Assembly (NCBI GenBank): GCA_020152595.1
Contig: JAIGNY010000178.1
Span: forward strand, 1-64,000
Length of the DNA stretch: 64,000 nt
Reading direction: 5' to 3'
From: Chiridota heheva
Taxonomy: Eukaryota; Echinodermata; Holothuroidea; Apodida; Chiridotidae
The notes under the pieces are model-generated. The model was not told the DNA's origin, searched no databases, and saw only the letters and a program-made list of their open reading frames with translations. Every line of letters begins with the position of its first letter. The first letter of the stretch is position 1. This document shows positions 1 through 10,221 of this stretch, in pieces. The translations under genes and the position numbers were made by a program.

Positions 1-1090
1 TTAACACGGGCATATTTGTAACCATATGCTTTAGTCTGATATAAACGTGAATTTGTCCATTCCCAGATAACATCTTGTGCAAGTAGATCCCTCAGCATTT
101 TGCTTTCTGCCGACAAATTTGGTAGAAACTTTGATAAATAAATTATCATTCCCAGAAATGGCAAACATGTAAGTTCTTCTTTGTTCTTTGGTATTTTTAT
201 TTCTGTAACGGCTTTTACTTTTTCTGCATAGGGTTTGATTTCTTTGTCACTTAAGATATGTCCAATATATTTGATCTCCTTTTGCAATAATTGGCATTTG
301 TCTTTGTTCAGTTTAATGTTCTTCTCTTTTACTCTTTTGAGCACTTGTTGAAGTCTTTGATCATGTTCTTCTTAGGTTTGCCCCCAAACCAATATGTCGT
401 CGACGACAATTTCAATGCCCTCCAAATCTTCAAATATTTCAGACATGGTTTTTTGGAAAACTTCTGGCGCGGAACAAATTCCAAATGGCAATCTGTTGAA
501 TTTATGCCGACCAAATGGCGTATTAAACATGCACAGTTGTGCACTGTTGTCATCCAATGGCACTTGCCAATATCCACTACTAGCATCTAACACCGAAAAA
601 ACTTTTGCGTTTGGCATTCTCGATGCGATTTCCTCTACAGTTCTCATTGGAAAATGCTCTCGCTTAATAGCTCTGTTCACGTCCTTTGGGTCAATACAAA
701 TCCTAATTTTGTTAGGCTTGACAACAGTTACCATACTGTTGATCCACTCAGTTGGTTCGTCAACTTTCTCTATTACTCCCAAGTCTAACATTCTGTTAAG
801 TTCTTTCCTAACTTTAGTTCTTAGAGAAACGGGCACTCTTCACGGCGGATGCACAACTGGGCTAACATTAGGATCAATACTATTGTGGTGTTTGATTCTG
901 TTAATACATCGTAAACCTGTAGATACATCACTATTCTTCTTGAGAATGCTTTCATTTTGTTGCAATGTTTTTGTGTTTGCTGATTTTCTACTCTGAGAAT
1001 TCCATCAACAAGATGCAGTTCATTGCATGTGTCCAGTCCCAACACATTAGCAACATCTCTCAATCGGCACATCTTTTCCTTCAGAGGCAT
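1..1090 (-). pseudogene. Ty3/gypsy (mag-like) pol fragment: reverse transcriptase, broken
   Basis: Read on the minus strand this is the reverse transcriptase of a Ty3/gypsy LTR retrotransposon. Visible motifs in order are IDPNVSPVVHPP, RICIDPKDVNRAI, VFSVLDASSGYWQV (motif A Asp), FNTPFGRHKFNRLPFG (motif B) and IVVDDILVWGQ (motif C, VVDD in place of the usual YVDD). The RT thumb (KIKYIGHILS, then KFLPNLSAESKMLRDLL) follows until the window edge cuts the element. Lesions are a TGA between the PP and RVPVSL motifs near 836, a TAA directly after WGQT near 371, and a 1-base frameshift near 960. Upstream (1020-1090) are remnants of the protease-RT linker (NVLGLDTCNELHLVDGI). The family call rests on motif recognition; this copy cannot make active enzyme. 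Confidence 0.9.
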
Positions 1091-1745
1091 AGCTAAGAAT
1101 TTTTATTGGGGGGTGTGAAGGAATATTTCCTGATAAAATGTTTAACGCCCCAGTAGGGGTTTAGTGGGTGAAGCCCCCGGAAGCTCTGTAATTTTAGGCA
1201 TTTTATGGCTGATATTTTAACTAAAATCAACACAGATTTACACAGCAATATCACCCTAAAACAGCATGGAAATTTAACTATATAGTTAGGCCCCTATAGG
1301 TTTATAATTTCATGGGGACTTTTTGTTTTAAAATTGAAATGCCAGCGTTCATTTAGGTACCATATGTTATGAACTACAGAAGAAGCAAAAACGCAAAATA
1401 CACTTTTTAAAGGTTCTTCTCAAATGGCGTGGAATCTAGAGGCCTGCCTTAGGGCCCTTAGTGGGGTCCAGGGGCAAAACCCTTGTAGGCGTCCAGGGGG
1501 GAAAAGCCCCCGAAGCTCTGCGATTTTAGGCATTTTATGGCTGATATTTTATCTAAAATCAATACAGATTTACACAGCAATATCACCCCAAAACAGCATG
1601 GAAATTTAACTATTTATCCCCTTATACGTTTCTATTTTTCATGGGGACTTTTTGTTTTAAAACTGAAACACCAGCGTTTATTTAGGTACCATTTGTTTTG
1701 AACTACAGAAGAAGAAAAAAACGCAAACTATTTTTTTTTTAAATT
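1091..1745. repeat. Tandem duplication of an interspersed repeat, inside the gypsy element
   Basis: Two copies of a block of about 240 bp lie about 325 bp apart (roughly 1170-1420 and 1496-1735). Both begin with a GAAGCCCCCGGAAGCTCTG-like start, followed by GGCATTTTATGGCTGATATT, CATGGGGACTTTTTGTTTTAAAA and AACTACAGAAGAAG. The block belongs to the dispersed gcgaagccccc family seen elsewhere in the window. It interrupts the gypsy protease-RT linker, so it arrived after that element. Confidence 0.75.
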
Positions 1746-1779
1746 GTTTTTCCCATCACTATTGACCCACAAATATTTT

Positions 1780-2215
1780 GCTTCGTATTGCCATGGCTTC
1801 TCTCTACAAACACTCTTGTTAACTTATCGTGTACCAGTCAATTCACAATTGATGATGGAAGCCAGTGGTCTATGAAGTCTTAATCTGGATTTCTGTCTCA
1901 GCATCCCCAGTCCGGGTCCCGTTGGTACCTGGTAGGCCTACAGGTAAATGATGAGCTTCATCGGTACTGACTTCCGTAACTTTCACGCTCTTTCTAAATC
2001 CTGATGCAGCTGCCGCTGCCACAAATGGATTACCTGGGGCATTGACAGTTTCAAATGGTATATGCACTCCTTTTGAAAATAGATCCCTATGATATTTTAC
2101 ATTATGGTTTTTCCGATAGTCATCATCAAATTGTCGGTTACACAGTCCACATTGTAACTTAGTTCAGACAGGTTTTTTGCGTGTTTCTCCATCCTGACCG
2201 TGACAAAACTTGCTT
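1780..2215 (-). pseudogene. Zinc-finger-like coding remnant, possibly transposase N-terminus
   Basis: The minus strand shows C-x2-C-x9-H-x4-H spacing (CGLCNRQFDDDYRKNH then NVKYH). It is followed by a conserved-looking segment (GVHIPFETVNAPGNPF) and an Ala run. A stop separates the first Cys region from anything upstream and no start is evident. A single BED/C2H2-like finger before a proline-rich linker is typical of hAT-type transposase N-termini, but I cannot place the family. It lies in the insert that splits the gypsy element, so it is probably transposon debris. Function is unassigned. Confidence 0.35.
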
Positions 2216-2790
2216 TCTCGTAATTGTTATACCAGGGATTTCTTATGATTATACCATTCAATTAAACGAAATTGACGAAGTTAATGAAAAGTGGGACTCG
2301 AAAGATCCTCTACCAACTTGCAGCAGCCACAAGTTGCCATGGTTATAAGGAACGAGAGCGTTATCTGATCTCTTTTACTGTAAAACTGGTTGAAACAATA
2401 GCTTCAATTGTGATTCAATTCAACAAGTTGAAAACAAGATCTGCAGTCTTGTACAGACAAGGAGTTAGTTAATGTGTTTAATCATGTGAATATGATTTTT
2501 TCTCTGTAAACTGAGAACAAAGAATTAGCGGTAAACATGAGTTGATGAAGTTTCGTTTTTAAGGTTATAAATAATTAAGTTTCCCGACAAAGTTCAAATT
2601 TCCCCCACATAACTATTTTTTATTTTTTTGGCAATGCTTTTATTTCCGATTGTTCATCTCATTAGGGAAGATCGGTGAAAATTTTCCAACAAAGTCACCA
2701 TTTCCCTACAAAAATCACGGTTGGAAGGGGGTGTGACACCCCTTCACACGCCCCAATCGCTACGCCCCTGTTTTCCTTTATACAGGCATG
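2216..2790. other. Non-coding stretch, no gene seen
   Basis: AT-rich sequence with no supported exon. It ends in a short GC-rich repeat fragment (GGGGTGTGACACCCC with flanking text near 2727-2770) that resembles the end of another interspersed repeat. Confidence 0.4.
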
Positions 2791-3126
2791 CTTACACAAC
2801 TTTCCCTTTAGTGTTCATCTGGTGTCCACTATAAGCTTCACTTTTGACATTCTGAGTGGTCGCCCACTTACTGATTGATAAGTTCTCTCTGACATTATGT
2901 TGCATTGCGCTCCTATTGTAAAGTTTCTCCTTTGATCATTTACCTCAATTTCTACTGACCATTCATTTATCTTGGCTTTATCAGACGATGTTGCTGTACC
3001 AATACAAACTTCATCATTAGAGTCACTTTCCGAATCATCTGCTTGTGCCGTGGCATGTTGCTTTTTTTGTGTTTTGTGTCCCTCCGATATTTTGATTTTG
3101 ACGGAGTTTGTTGGTGTTTTCGGCAC
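2790..3126 (-). pseudogene. Ty3/gypsy gag C-terminus/protease remnant lacking the catalytic Asp
   Basis: The minus strand carries the retropepsin region of the same gypsy element: INEWSVEIEVNDQRR, then NFTIGAQCNIMSERTYQ. Family members have D-T-G-A at this point. Here the codons for Asp and Thr are missing (FTI-GAQ), so the active-site aspartate is gone. Upstream is a low-complexity charged linker (KIKISEGHKTQKK, DDSESDSNDE). The gag zinc knuckles expected between gag and protease are also absent, implying an internal deletion near 3126-3134. Downstream the ORF runs into foreign repeats. Confidence 0.75.
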
Positions 3127-3133
3127 ATCCTGG

Positions 3134-3593
3134 CTAAGTCTCTCGTAACAATCGAGCTCGTACTATGTCACTTTGTATTCCACAAATGATTCTGTCCCGA
3201 AAACTTTCAGTCAATTCCCCAAACGCACATGATTTGGATAAATTTTGAAGTACAGTAACATACTGATCAGTACTCTCAGTAGCTGATTGAATCCTTGTAA
3301 TAAAAACATGCCTTTCCCGGCCATGTGGTGTTTCATCTTGTGTTGCAATAGTTATGAAACCTTTCAATAACTTTGTCCAATTTCTTATCATTTAGCTTCT
3401 TCTGAATCCCGATGTATGTATTGTATAGCTCTATTGCCTCCTCTCCTGCAACATGTAGCAAAGTTGAACATTTCACTCACTCTGACTTTTTGTTCAGTTC
3501 ACTTGCTTCCATATAACTTTATAACCACTTTCTCCAACTTTCTTACAAATTTCCTTCAAAGTTCAATGTTCCAGGAGGTTTGAAGTGCTCCAT
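3134..3593 (-). pseudogene. Ty3/gypsy gag remnant
   Basis: Gag of the minus-strand gypsy element. It starts with the typical mag-type N-terminus MEHFKPPGTLNFEGN (ATG complement at 3591-3593). Stops follow at 3543-3545 and further on, then an intact tract contains DETPHGRERHVFITRIQ, ESTDQYVTVLQNLSKSCAFG and DRIICGIQSDIVRARLLRE, the classic capsid C-terminal block of mag/SURL-like elements. The reading frame is broken several times and the nucleocapsid part is deleted. The element is clearly ancient and immobile without help. Confidence 0.8.
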
Positions 3594-3604
3594 GGCTGCC
3601 AGTT

Positions 3605-3618
3605 TACCTCTGACACCA
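3605..3618 (-). promoter_or_regulatory. Putative LTR-retrotransposon primer-binding site
   Basis: Minus-strand TGGTGTCAGAGGTA begins with the obligatory TGG. It sits between the LTR end and the gag start 12 bases downstream. It resembles the TGGTGTCAGAAGTGG site of mag-type elements, recalled from family knowledge. It fixes the inner end of the 5' LTR at about 3619. Confidence 0.6.
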
Positions 3619-4050
3619 TATAGTAGTCTAGTGCATACAGAATCACAACACAATTACACAAGCATGTTTACTCTGTGGAGGCTATATAAGAAGACAGATT
3701 GACTACCTACTGTGGTGTAGCGGTTATCATACCTGTCTACAGACCACGAGGCCCTGGGTTCAGGCCTGGGTTGGGTAGACACGCCAGTGCACCACAACTG
3801 GTTATCCAAGGCCGTGGACATTGACTTGGTTGTCGATGTTATGTCTGTCCGTACGTCGTACCTGTGTTCTCGTCCGGGTCGTATTAAGCGTTTCGTGATA
3901 GCATTGTTACTATCATAACCGAAAACGCAGGCGACGACCCCGTCATTGTAATTGTGTGTTCACTCGGCGGCGATAGATTGACAATCTCTAAGTGAGTAAG
4001 GTAATACAGGAAGACCACCACCTGTGGCTTTAAGACATAAACAAACAGTG
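3619..4050 (-). mobile_element. 5' LTR of the gypsy element, interrupted by a SINE
   Basis: Minus-strand sequence upstream of the primer-binding site. A TATATA box lies at 3683-3688, about 65 bases before the LTR end, and probably drove the element. The LTR continues beyond the SINE (3704-3974) to somewhere near 4050, but its outer boundary is not defined because no partner 3' LTR is in the window. Confidence 0.5.
3704..3974 (+). mobile_element. tRNA-derived SINE, copy 1 (full length)
   Basis: The head is tRNA-like: box A-like TGGTGTAGCGGTTAT, box B-like GGTTCAGGCCT, and the CTACC-type ends of a tRNA-Val-like stem. The body contains GACATTGACTTGGTTGTCGA, GTACGTCGTACCTGTG and GGGTCGTATTAAGCGTTTCG. 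It is flanked by the 8-bp direct repeat AGATTGAC (3696-3703 and 3975-3982), a target-site duplication. The same sequence recurs at 39308-39584 (reverse, full length) and 15952-16112 (reverse, partial), which defines a dispersed family. Here it interrupts a gypsy LTR just upstream of its TATA box. Confidence 0.85.
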
Positions 4051-5060
4051 GCGTGGTGGGTCATGTTTCACTGGGGGCAAGGGCATTTTGGCACATATTA
4101 AAATAGTATTTTGATCATATCAGGAATTGCAATATTACTAAGAAAAAGTTGTAACATTGAGAACATTTTGCTCATAAATTAAGAGCATTTTGCTCATATT
4201 AAGCTTAAAATGTTGGGCACATAGATTTAAATTGGTAGCACCGTTTAGATGGCACTGTCTAAGAAATTGCTGAAAATCAATCTAGGGGTAAAGCCCTGGT
4301 AGAGATACCCGAGAGCAAAGATTTTGCTGTAAAATTTTGTAAAATTGAAGAAAACTTCCCAAATTTGAAGAAAATATCCGCAGAATGAATGAAATTTCCA
4401 AAAAATTGAAGATAATTTCGCAAATATGAAGATAATTTCTCAAAATTAAAGGGAATTTCCGAAAAATTGAAGCAAATTTCCACCATAATAAAGGAAATTT
4501 CCTGAAAATTTAGAGCAATTTTAACCAATTTTGAAAAAAACGACAAAAATTGAAGGAAATTTCCAGAAAATGAAGAAAATTTCCTGAAAATGAGCAAAAA
4601 TTTCTGGAAATTGAAGGACATTTGCTGGAATTTGAAGGAAATTTCCTGGAAATTAAAGGAAATTTCCTGAAAATAATGAAATTTCCTGAAAATGAAGCAA
4701 ATTTCCCAGAAATTCGAAAAGATTTTTTAAAGAAAAGATGTGCAGGGAAAATAATTTTGTAAGACCTTGGCAGGTCTTGCTTAACTTAATTGTGTCAAGT
4801 CTAGGCATGCTATGGGCAAAGCCCGATGGGACCTTCGGGGCAAATCCCGATGGGACCTTCGGGGCAAATCCTCCTGGTCCTATATTTCTTGTGATTTTTA
4901 AAGCAGCCGGAAAATTTGTTTCAAATTCTGTCAAATCTTGTGAAAAGCCCCCGAAAGCCCTGCATTTATCAAGATTATGATAGCAGAAATTGCTTAACAT
5001 TGTATCAAATCCAGGGTCGACGTCCTGATAAGCTCCCAGCAGGCTTGAGTTTATCGTTTT
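4051..5060. repeat. Interspersed repeat with degenerate GGAAATTTCC/GAAAATTGAAG tandem core
   Basis: From about 4320 to 4720 the sequence is a loose tandem array of units of about 15-22 bp, such as GAAGGAAATTTCCTGAAAAT, many containing the palindrome GGAAATTTCC. It is bordered by gcaaagcccgatgggac-type and gaaaagcccccgaaagccctg-type segments (4800-4960) and a TTGCTTAACATTGTATCAAA segment. The same architecture is seen at 47040-47415 and, with less of the core, at 48420-48660, so this is one dispersed family. No coding sequence is visible. Confidence 0.6.
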
Positions 5061-5277
5061 TGGCGTGATTAGGATAGCACAAAATTGCTTTAAATCATGT
5101 CAATTCCACACATATCAGGAATATATATTTTGGAATGAATGTTCAAATGTAGGGTCCCATTGACTACAATATGTGTCTTTTAGGGACCAGGGATGAAGTT
5201 CATGTTTTGGATGTAAGAATAAAGCTTTGAGAGAAAACATTTACATGTTTGTTTTGTAAATGACAGGCCTCCCGGTA

Positions 5278-5680
5278 AACCTTTAAAAACCTTTAAAACC
5301 TTTAAAAACCTTTATTGACAAATTGAACCTTTATTCCTTTCAAAATAACCTTTAAAACCTTTAAAAACCTTTATTTTCAAAGTTAAGTAAGGTAAATGAT
5401 TTGAGTGCCAAGGTTTTAGCTTCATTGGTGAGTATACACATCCATTTAATAGCATATCTGTTCTCAACACACATTTAAAAAGTAGCAGGACCAAAATGAA
5501 ATTTACAACTTCACGTAAGTAATGGACTTTTGGCGCCACCAACTGCCTTTTGCCCCAGAATATGCTCATTGTATGAAAATTTATTCCATGAGTTAATCTT
5601 TATAAACCTTTTTATTTAAATCCAAAACCTTTAAAAACCTTTATTTCAACTTTTCCAACCTTTAAAAAACCTTTATTTAA
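5278..5680. repeat. Two clusters of CCTTTAAAAA short tandem repeats
   Basis: Degenerate repeats of ACCTTTAAAA/ACCTTTATT lie at 5278-5380 and 5604-5680, separated by about 220 bp without repeats. The pattern is symmetrical around unrelated sequence. No gene is visible. Confidence 0.7.
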
Positions 5681-7005
5681 AAAAAAAGAGTCAAAAATGA
5701 GTCAAACAGAAGTTGAGGCCTACAAATGTATTTTTCGGGCCCATAGCCATTAGGGAACAAATTGTAACTTGCATAACAATTTGTAATAGAATTTTGTTGA
5801 AATCAACCATTGAGAATATATAAAAAGCTGTCTTGAAATTTCCATGCCTTATCAGTGGCGGATCTAGAGAAATGGGGGGGGTTATGCCCCCTCCTGAAAA
5901 ATATCCAACATTTTGCATTACTCAAATAATAACCAGAACCCCCTCCTTGTAAATTTCCTTTAATTTTTGGGAATTTTCATGGAAATCTCTTTCAATCTTT
6001 GAAAAATTTCCTTAATTCCTCGTGCAATTTTTGGAAAATTTCCTCTATTTTGGGGCAAATTTTCTTTCATTTTCTGTGAATTTTCTTCAATTTTTTGCAA
6101 ATTTCCGTTAATGTCTGGAATTTTTTTAATGATTTTTGATCAATTTTTTTAAATTTGGGGAAAATTTCCTTCAATGTTTGGGAAATTTCATTAAGTTTGG
6201 GCAAATTTCTTGTGCAATTTTTAGAGAATTTCTTTCATTTTGTGGCATGGTTTTTCTTAGATTTTCGGTTAATTACTTCAATTTTTGGGAAATTTCCTTC
6301 AATACTTGGGATATCTCTTCCAATGTTTAGGAGATTTCTTTGATTGTCGTGCAATTTTCTTTAATTTTTTTTATTTGGGGGGCAATTTTTCTTCAATTTT
6401 TGGTAAATTTCATCAATTATAATATGATGCCATTTACTAAAATTTCCAATGATTTTGCCAATTCATTTGAAATGTTTACCACGCCACTGCTGGACAACCC
6501 CTAGTACATTAAAAACTTCACTGGCCCTGGTGCTGCATGGTGACTCACGGGGCGAAGGCACCTGAAGCCATGCTTTTTCCACAGATTTATTGGCAAGAAA
6601 TTGCTTAAAAATCATGTCAAATACAGACTAAAACTATTTTTTAATTTGTTAGCATCCCGCTGTCCCGGGAAGGGAAGGGAAGGGGGTCGGCACTTCCATT
6701 CTAAAGGGGGGTAGGTATGTGCCGCCCATAATTTCAAAATTGGACTGCACAGTATGAGAGATTTTTTGGTGACTGCAGTAAGAAAATAAGTAATTTTTAA
6801 TAAGTGCAGTATAAAAGTATGCAATTTTTTTGAGACCAGCAGTATGAGAGATTGGATTTTTGATACCTGCACTAGGAAAATTCTGAAAAAAGGCAACTGC
6901 TCGGGCAGCACATGTATATATACCTCACATATGGAAGTGCCCCCTTCCTCAGGGCCCCTGTGCTGGTGCCACTTGGTAAGGAGATTAAAAGGAGGAGGTT
7001 GAGAG
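5681..7005. repeat. Diverged interspersed repeats, reverse-oriented GGAAATTTCCTTCAATTTTTG array
   Basis: At 5940-6420 the same degenerate short-repeat family as at 4320-4720 appears in the opposite orientation (AATTTCCTTCAATTTTTGGG). Flanking sequence has ggggcgaaggcacctgaagcc (6560) and ATTGCTTAAAAATCATGTCAA (6600), which match the dispersed gcgaagcccc family. 6640-6990 holds no recognisable exon. Confidence 0.55.
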
Positions 7006-9766
7006 GTGGAGATTGATTTGGTGGGAAGGAGACTGGTTTTTGAGACTGGGGTGGGAAGGAGACTGGTTTGGTGGGAAGGAGACTGGTTTGGTGGGAAGGA
7101 GACTGGTTTGGTGGGAAGGAGACTGGTTTGGTGGGAAGGAGACTGGTTTGGTGGGAAGGAGACTGGTTTGGTGGGAAGGAGACTGGTTTGGTGGGAAGGA
7201 GACTGGTTTGTGGGAAGGAGACTGGTTTGGTGGGAAGGAGACTGGTTTGGTGGGAAGGAGACTGGTTTGGTGGGAAGGAGACTGGTTTGGTGGGAAGGAG
7301 ACTGGTTTGGTGGGAAGGAGACTGGTTTGGTGGGAAGGAGACTGGTTTGGTGGGAAGGAGACTGGTTTGGTGGGAAGGAGACTGGTTTGGTGGGAAGGAG
7401 ACTGGTTTGGTGGGAAGGAGACTGGTTTGGTGGGAAGGGGAAGGAGACTGGTTTTTGGTGGGAAGGAGACTGGTTTGGTGGGAAGGAGACTGGTTTGGTG
7501 GGAAGGAGACTGGTTTGGGAAGGAGACTGGTTTGGTGGGAAGGAGACTGGTTTGGTGGGAAGGAGACTGGTTTGGTGGGAAGGAGACTGGTTTGGTGGGA
7601 AGGAGACTGGTTTGGTGGGAAGGAGACTGGTTTGGTGGGAAGGAGACTGGTTTGGTGGGAAGGAGACTGGTTTGGTGGGAAGGAGACTGGTTTTGGGAAG
7701 GAGACTGGTTTGGGAAGGAGACTGGTTTGGTGGGAAGGAGACTGGTTTGGTGGGAAGGAGACTGTTTTGGAGACTGGTTTGGTGGGAAGGAGACTGGTTT
7801 GGTGGGAAGGAGACTGGTTTGGTGGGATGGAGACTGGTTTGGTGGGAAGGAGACTGGTTTGGTGGGAAGGAGACTGGTTTGGTGGGAAGGAGACTGGTTT
7901 GGTGGGAAGGAGACTGGTTTGGTGGGAAGGAGACTGGTTTGGTGGGAAGGAGACTGGTTTGGTGGGAAGGAGACTGGTTTGGTGGGAAGGAGACTGGTTT
8001 GGTGGGAAGGAGACTGGTTTGGTGGGAAGGAGACTGGTTTGGTGGGAAGGAGACTGGTTTTGGGAAGGAGACTGGGAAGGAAGACTGGTTTGGTGGGAAG
8101 GAGACTGGTTTGGTGGGAAGGAGACTGGTTTGGTGGGAAGGAGACTGGTTTGGTGGGAAGGAGACTGGTTTTGGGGGAAGGAGACTGGTTTGGTGGGAAG
8201 GAGACTGGTTTGGTGGGAAGGAGACTGGTTTGGTGGGAAGGAGACTGGTTTGGTGGGAAGGAGACTGGTTTGGTGGGAAGGAGACTGGTTTGGTGGGAAG
8301 GAGACTGGTTTGGGAAGGAGACTGGTTTGGTGGGAAGGAGACTGGTTTGGTGGGAAGGAGACTGGTTTGGTGGGAAGGAGACTGGTTTGGTGGGAAGGAG
8401 ACTGGTTTGGTGGGAAGGAGACTGGTTTGGTGGGAAGGAGACTGGTTTGGTGGGAAGGAGACTGGTTTGGTGGGAAGGAGACTGGTTTGGTGGGAAGGAG
8501 ACTGGTTTGGTGGGAAGGAGACTGGTTTGGTGGGAAGGAGACTGGTTTGGTGGGAAGGAGACTGGTTTGGTGGGAAGGAGACTGGTTTGGTGGGAAGGAG
8601 ACTGGTTTGGTGGGAAGGAGACTGGTTTGGTGGGAAGGAGACTGGTTTGGTGGGAAGGAGACTGGTTTGGTGGGAAGGAGACTGGTTTGGTGGGAAGGAG
8701 ACTGGTTTGGTGGGAAGGAGACTGGTTTGGCAGGAAGGAGACTGGTTTGGTGGGAAGGAGACTGGTTTGGTGGGGAGGAGACTGGTTTGGTGGGAAGGAG
8801 ACTGGTTTGGTGGGGAGGAGACTGGTTTGGTGGGAAGGAGACTGGTTTGGTGGGAAGGAGACTGGTTTGGTGGGAAGGAGACTGGTTTGGTGGGAAGGAG
8901 ACTGGTTTGGTGGGAAGGAGACTGGTTTGGTGGGAAGGAGACTGGTTTGGTGGGAAGGAGACTGGTTTGGTGGGAAGGAGACTGGTTTGGTGGGAAGGAG
9001 ACTGGTTTGGTGGGAAGGAGACTGGTTTGGTGGGAAGGAGACTGGTTTGGTGGGAAGGAGACTGGTTTGGTGGGAAGGAGACTGGTTTGGTGGGAAGGAG
9101 ACTGGTTTGGTGGGAAGGAGACTGGTTTGGTGGGAAGGAGACTGAATTTGGAAGGAGACTGGTTTGGTGGGAGGGAGACTGGTTTGGTGGGAAGGAGACT
9201 GGTTTGGTGGGAAGGAGACTGGTCTAGTGGGAAGGAGACTGGTTTGGTGGGAAGGAGACTGGTTTGGTGGGAAGGAGACTGGTTTGGTGGGAAGGAGACT
9301 GGTTTGGTGGGAAGGAGACTGGTTTGGTGGGAAGGAGACTGGTTTGGTGGGAAGGAGACTGGTTTGGTGGGAAGGAGACTGGTTTGGTGGGAAGGAGACT
9401 GGTTTGGTGGGGAACTGGTTTGGTGGGAGACTGGTTTGGTGATAAGGAGACTGGTTTGGTGGGAAGGAGACTGGTTTGGTGGGAAGGAGACTGGTTTGGT
9501 GGGAAGGAGACTGGTTTGGTGGGAAGGAGACTGGTTTGGTGGGAAGGAGACTGGTTTGGTGGGAAGGAGAGTGGGAGACTGGTTTGGTGGGAAGGAGACT
9601 GGTTTGGTGGGAAGGAGACTGGTTTGGTGGGAAGGAGACTGGTTTGGTGGGAAGGAGACTGGTTTGGTGGGAAGGAGACTGGTTTGGTGGGAAGGAGACT
9701 GGTTTGGTGGGAAGGAGACTGGTTTGGTGGGAAGGAGACTGGTTTGGTGGGAAGGAGACTGGTTTG
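7006..9766. repeat. 20-bp G-rich minisatellite, about 137 units
   Basis: The consensus unit is TTTGGTGGGAAGGAGACTGG. The centre (8320-9140) is nearly perfect. The flanks carry deletions (for example 7434, 7510, 7690, 7765, 8065) and point variants (8730-8820), and the outer edges decay (7006-7060, 9800-9850), as expected for an array growing in its middle. Because 20 is not divisible by 3 and the unit lacks stops, most frames on both strands read open for hundreds of codons; these are not genes. Each unit contains four G-runs (GG-TTT-GG-T-GGG-AA-GG), a two-tetrad quadruplex pattern. The array ends about 160 bp before the Fn3 exon, so it lies in an intron or upstream region of that gene. Confidence 0.97.
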
Positions 9767-9927
9767 AAGATTAGATAGAATGGGATGTGCAACAGGGTGG
9801 AGCGACTGGTTTTGAGGTGGAGAGAAGTGGAGAAACCGGTTTAGAAGCTGAAGTGAGGAGGTGTAGTACTGGTATGGACTTACCAACATTTGGTGTTTGA
9901 GCAAAAATATTTCTCTTTTCCATGTAG

Positions 9928-10221
9928 ATGTCCCTGGACAGACATGCAAGCCAAAAGTAATCATGTTCAACGAGAAAGAGATCACCATCGAGTGGAATCC
10001 GCCACCATCAAATGGAGGTGATACAATAACTGCTTATGTGGTTGAAAGTGAGGCCCAAAGTGAGCCTCGGTGGAGTATTGCATGCAAGGAGAAAACTGGG
10101 ACCAGGCACACTGTGGGTGGTCTGATCATTGGGCAAGGCTACCAGTTCTGTGTTGCTGCACAGAATAGAGCCGGTCTTGGACAATACAGTGAACCTTCAG
10201 AGGTTATTCACCATCCATGCA
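9928..10221 (+). CDS. Exon encoding one fibronectin type III domain (internal exon of a larger gene)
   Basis: The exon encodes 98 residues forming one complete Fn3 domain: it opens with VPGQTCKPKVI, continues TIEWNPPPSNGGDTITAYVV (conserved Trp and Tyr), then GYQFCVAAQNRAG and GQYSEPSEVI. The style (PPxxNGGxxIxxYxVE, VxAxNxxGxGxxSEPS) is that of titin/twitchin-like Fn3 modules. A good acceptor (TTCTCTTTTCCATGTAG) precedes 9928 and a GTAAGG donor follows at 10222. The exon is 294 nt and bounded by phase-1 introns on both sides, the classic shufflable Fn3 exon. Upstream exons are not seen and probably lie left of the window or beyond the minisatellite. The next compatible phase-1 acceptor is at 25473, where the MIB/HERC2 exons begin. 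That linkage is inferred from phase and strand, not proven. Confidence 0.85.

Noticed and set aside
6985-9792. Very long open frames (935, 922, 719, 710 codons) on both strands
   Set aside because: Artefact of a stop-free 20-bp minisatellite; the protein repeats change frame every unit and no start or splice context exists.
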